The notes beneath the pieces are model-generated. The model did no database searches. It was not told the DNA's origin and saw only the letters and a program-made list of their open reading frames with translations. Positions 6,109 to 7,120 of a stretch of 7,120 bases of DNA are shown piece after piece; within the stretch, counting starts at the first letter, position 1; each line of letters opens with the position of its first letter. Origin of the DNA: Planctomycetota bacterium. GTDB taxonomy: Bacteria > Planctomycetota > UBA1135 > UBA2386. Location: positions 1 to 7,120 of the forward strand of contig QJVU01000369.1 in assembly GCA_003235605.1 (NCBI GenBank). Direction: 5' to 3'. The translations under genes and the position numbers were made by a program.

Positions 6109-6810
6109 ATGGGCAAGATGCGTTCCGTGGTGATGGGGACCGTTGCCGGGGTTGCACTGGCCGCCAGCGGAGTGTTGTGGACCTGTGACCAGAGAACCGA
6201 GCCACAGCCCCAGAAGGATCCCGTCGTCCTCCGCGTGGGGGGCCTGGAGGTGAGGCAATCGGAGATCGCGGCCTTCGAGGCCTACGTGGAGAAGCTGGAC
6301 CCGACCATGGGAAAGATGGCCCGCAAGCGTGCGATCCTGGACCTGAGCGTGCTGCCCCTGAAGCTGGCCCAGCGCGACTTCCCGAAGCAGCGAGCGGAGC
6401 AGCGCAGTCGTGCGGAAGCGCTCGCCCAGGCCCTGGGTAACAGCGCCGGCTATGATGACCTTGTCAGCCAGAGCAAACACCTTCCGGGGGCCCGCCTGCA
6501 GCAGGGTTTGGTGCACCGGGTCATGTCGATGGCCGAGGCTCGTTGGGCGTTCGCCGACGAGCACGTGGGACGTGTCAGCCCGATCCTGGAGACTCCCCGC
6601 GGCTACTCCATTCTCGCGACCCTTGACAAGCGACCCGGGCCCACGATGCACTACGATGCTGTGGACGTGTGGGTGGCTCCCTTCTACACCCACGCCGACC
6701 GCCGCAGCTACCTGGAGTGGCTCACCCGGGCCAAGGCCTCTCTGGTCGGCCGCTTGACCTTCATCCACGACGACTACAAGGAAGCTCTTCCGTACTGGTT
6801 ACGCCAATGA
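6109..6810 (+). CDS. Exported, possibly lipid-anchored protein with weak SurA/parvulin resemblance
   Basis: A 233-aa product from the ATG at 6109; ATG at 6118 is an alternative giving a tighter signal peptide, and an in-frame start at 6067 would overlap the previous gene. Residues 1-25 form a basic, hydrophobic signal (MRSVVMGTVAGVALAASGVLWT) followed by Cys26-Asp27. LWTC is not a standard lipobox (Thr rather than Gly, Ala or Ser at -1), so lipidation is only possible. After a Pro/Gln linker, VVLRVGGLEVRQSEIAAF (39-56) looks like the start of a SurA N-terminal domain. A helical segment follows (about 68-147), then VGRVSPILETPRGYSILATLDKRPG (153-177), which matches the final strand region of parvulin domains. 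The core of a parvulin domain is too short to be catalytically complete, so a chaperone-like or degenerate role is more likely. It lies 8 bp after the 227-aa gene and overlaps the next by ATGA. Confidence 0.75.
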   Translation: MGKMRSVVMGTVAGVALAASGVLWTCDQRTEPQPQKDPVVLRVGGLEVRQSEIAAFEAYVEKLDPTMGKMARKRAILDLSVLPLKLAQRDFPKQRAEQRSRAEALAQALGNSAGYDDLVSQSKHLPGARLQQGLVHRVMSMAEARWAFADEHVGRVSPILETPRGYSILATLDKRPGPTMHYDAVDVWVAPFYTHADRRSYLEWLTRAKASLVGRLTFIHDDYKEALPYWLRQ

Positions 6811-7120
6811 AGTCGAAGTCCAGAGCCATGGTGGCATTGCTGGCATCGCTGGCAGTGTGCGTGCCCCTCGGAGCCCAGGGAGGCACGAGCACCCAGAAGA
6901 CCAAGCAGGAGGAGCCCAAAGAGCAGGAACCCAAGGAGCCCGAGTGGCCCGAGATGACCCCCCGGCAGCAGGCCAGGGTGGAGCAACTGCTCGCGACCCT
7001 CGCCCGCAAGGGGGACACAGAGGTCGCCAAGGCCAAGTTCGAGAAGCGCCTGGTTCAGATCGGGCTGCCATGTGCGAAGCGCCTGATACAGCGTTTCTCG
7101 GACTCGCCGCACCGGGACAT
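6807..7120 (+). CDS. Exported protein with charged linker (partial, runs off right edge)
   Basis: Starts at the ATG at 6807, overlapping the previous stop by four bases (ATGA), which indicates translational coupling. The 104 visible residues begin with a signal peptide (MKSKSRAMVALLASLAVCVPLGAQ, likely cut after GAQ or nearby). A Lys/Glu/Pro/Gln-rich linker follows (about 26-49, with repeated EPKE units). A helical segment (51-100) includes ARVEQLLATLARKGDTEVA and FEKRLVQIGLPCAKRLIQRFSD. The last stretch, helix then IGLPC then helix, is reminiscent of HEAT-type repeats in which a helix ending IG-x-P is followed by a second helix, but one unit is too little to assign a family. The product is probably periplasmic or surface-exposed. 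Function not recognised. Confidence 0.8.
   Translation, partial: MKSKSRAMVALLASLAVCVPLGAQGGTSTQKTKQEEPKEQEPKEPEWPEMTPRQQARVEQLLATLARKGDTEVAKAKFEKRLVQIGLPCAKRLIQRFSDSPHRD

Noticed and set aside
1..7120. Mobile elements, attachment sites, CRISPR arrays, tRNA or rRNA genes.
   Set aside because: I saw no transposase or integrase motifs, no direct repeats of array type, no target-site duplications and no tRNA-like cloverleaf while reading both strands.

Overview
The window is GC-rich DNA, almost fully coding, with compact bacterial gene packing. There is no sign of mobile elements, tRNA or rRNA genes, or CRISPR arrays. It carries the non-mevalonate isoprenoid enzymes IspD and IspF, an MsbA-type exporter and secreted SurA/parvulin-like proteins, which points to a diderm bacterium. 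GC-rich codon use, several poor ribosome-binding sites, lineage-specific insertions in housekeeping proteins and a signal-peptide protein with a Lys/Glu/Pro-rich linker suggest Planctomycetota or a relative. That assignment is inference only, since no taxonomic marker is present.

Layout. (1) 1-364, minus strand: the N-terminal two thirds of RuvC, running off the left edge. (2) 393-1127 and 1124-1624, plus strand: ispD and ispF, overlapping by 4 nt, two enzymes of the MEP pathway. RuvC and IspD diverge from a spacer of only 28 bp. (3) 1602-3518, minus strand: a full-length ABC half-exporter of the MsbA/lipid-flippase type. Its 3' end overlaps the 3' end of ispF by 23 bp. (4) 3519-3628: a 110-bp gap with three neighbouring inverted repeats, one of them a plausible terminator for the gene upstream. 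(5) 3629-5272, minus strand: a 547-aa secreted SurA-like protein with two related N-terminal modules and a divergent parvulin-like C-terminal region. (6) 5273-5416: a 144-bp divergent intergenic region with an extended -10-like element just before the next start. (7) 5417-6100, 6109-6810 and 6807-7120 (right edge), plus strand: a tight three-gene operon. It encodes an unrecognised 227-aa soluble protein, a 233-aa exported, possibly lipid-anchored protein with weak SurA/parvulin resemblance, and the N-terminus of an exported protein with a charged linker and a helical, possibly HEAT-like, segment.

Working together: ispDF supplies isoprenoid precursors. The right two thirds of the window reads as an envelope-biogenesis neighbourhood, with lipid or drug export plus periplasmic chaperone-like proteins on both sides of a divergent promoter region. 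I see no clear evidence of a new defence or mobile system. The most interesting parts are the two SurA-like proteins flanking an unknown soluble protein, the insertion in RuvC, and the inverted-repeat cluster before the ABC gene.
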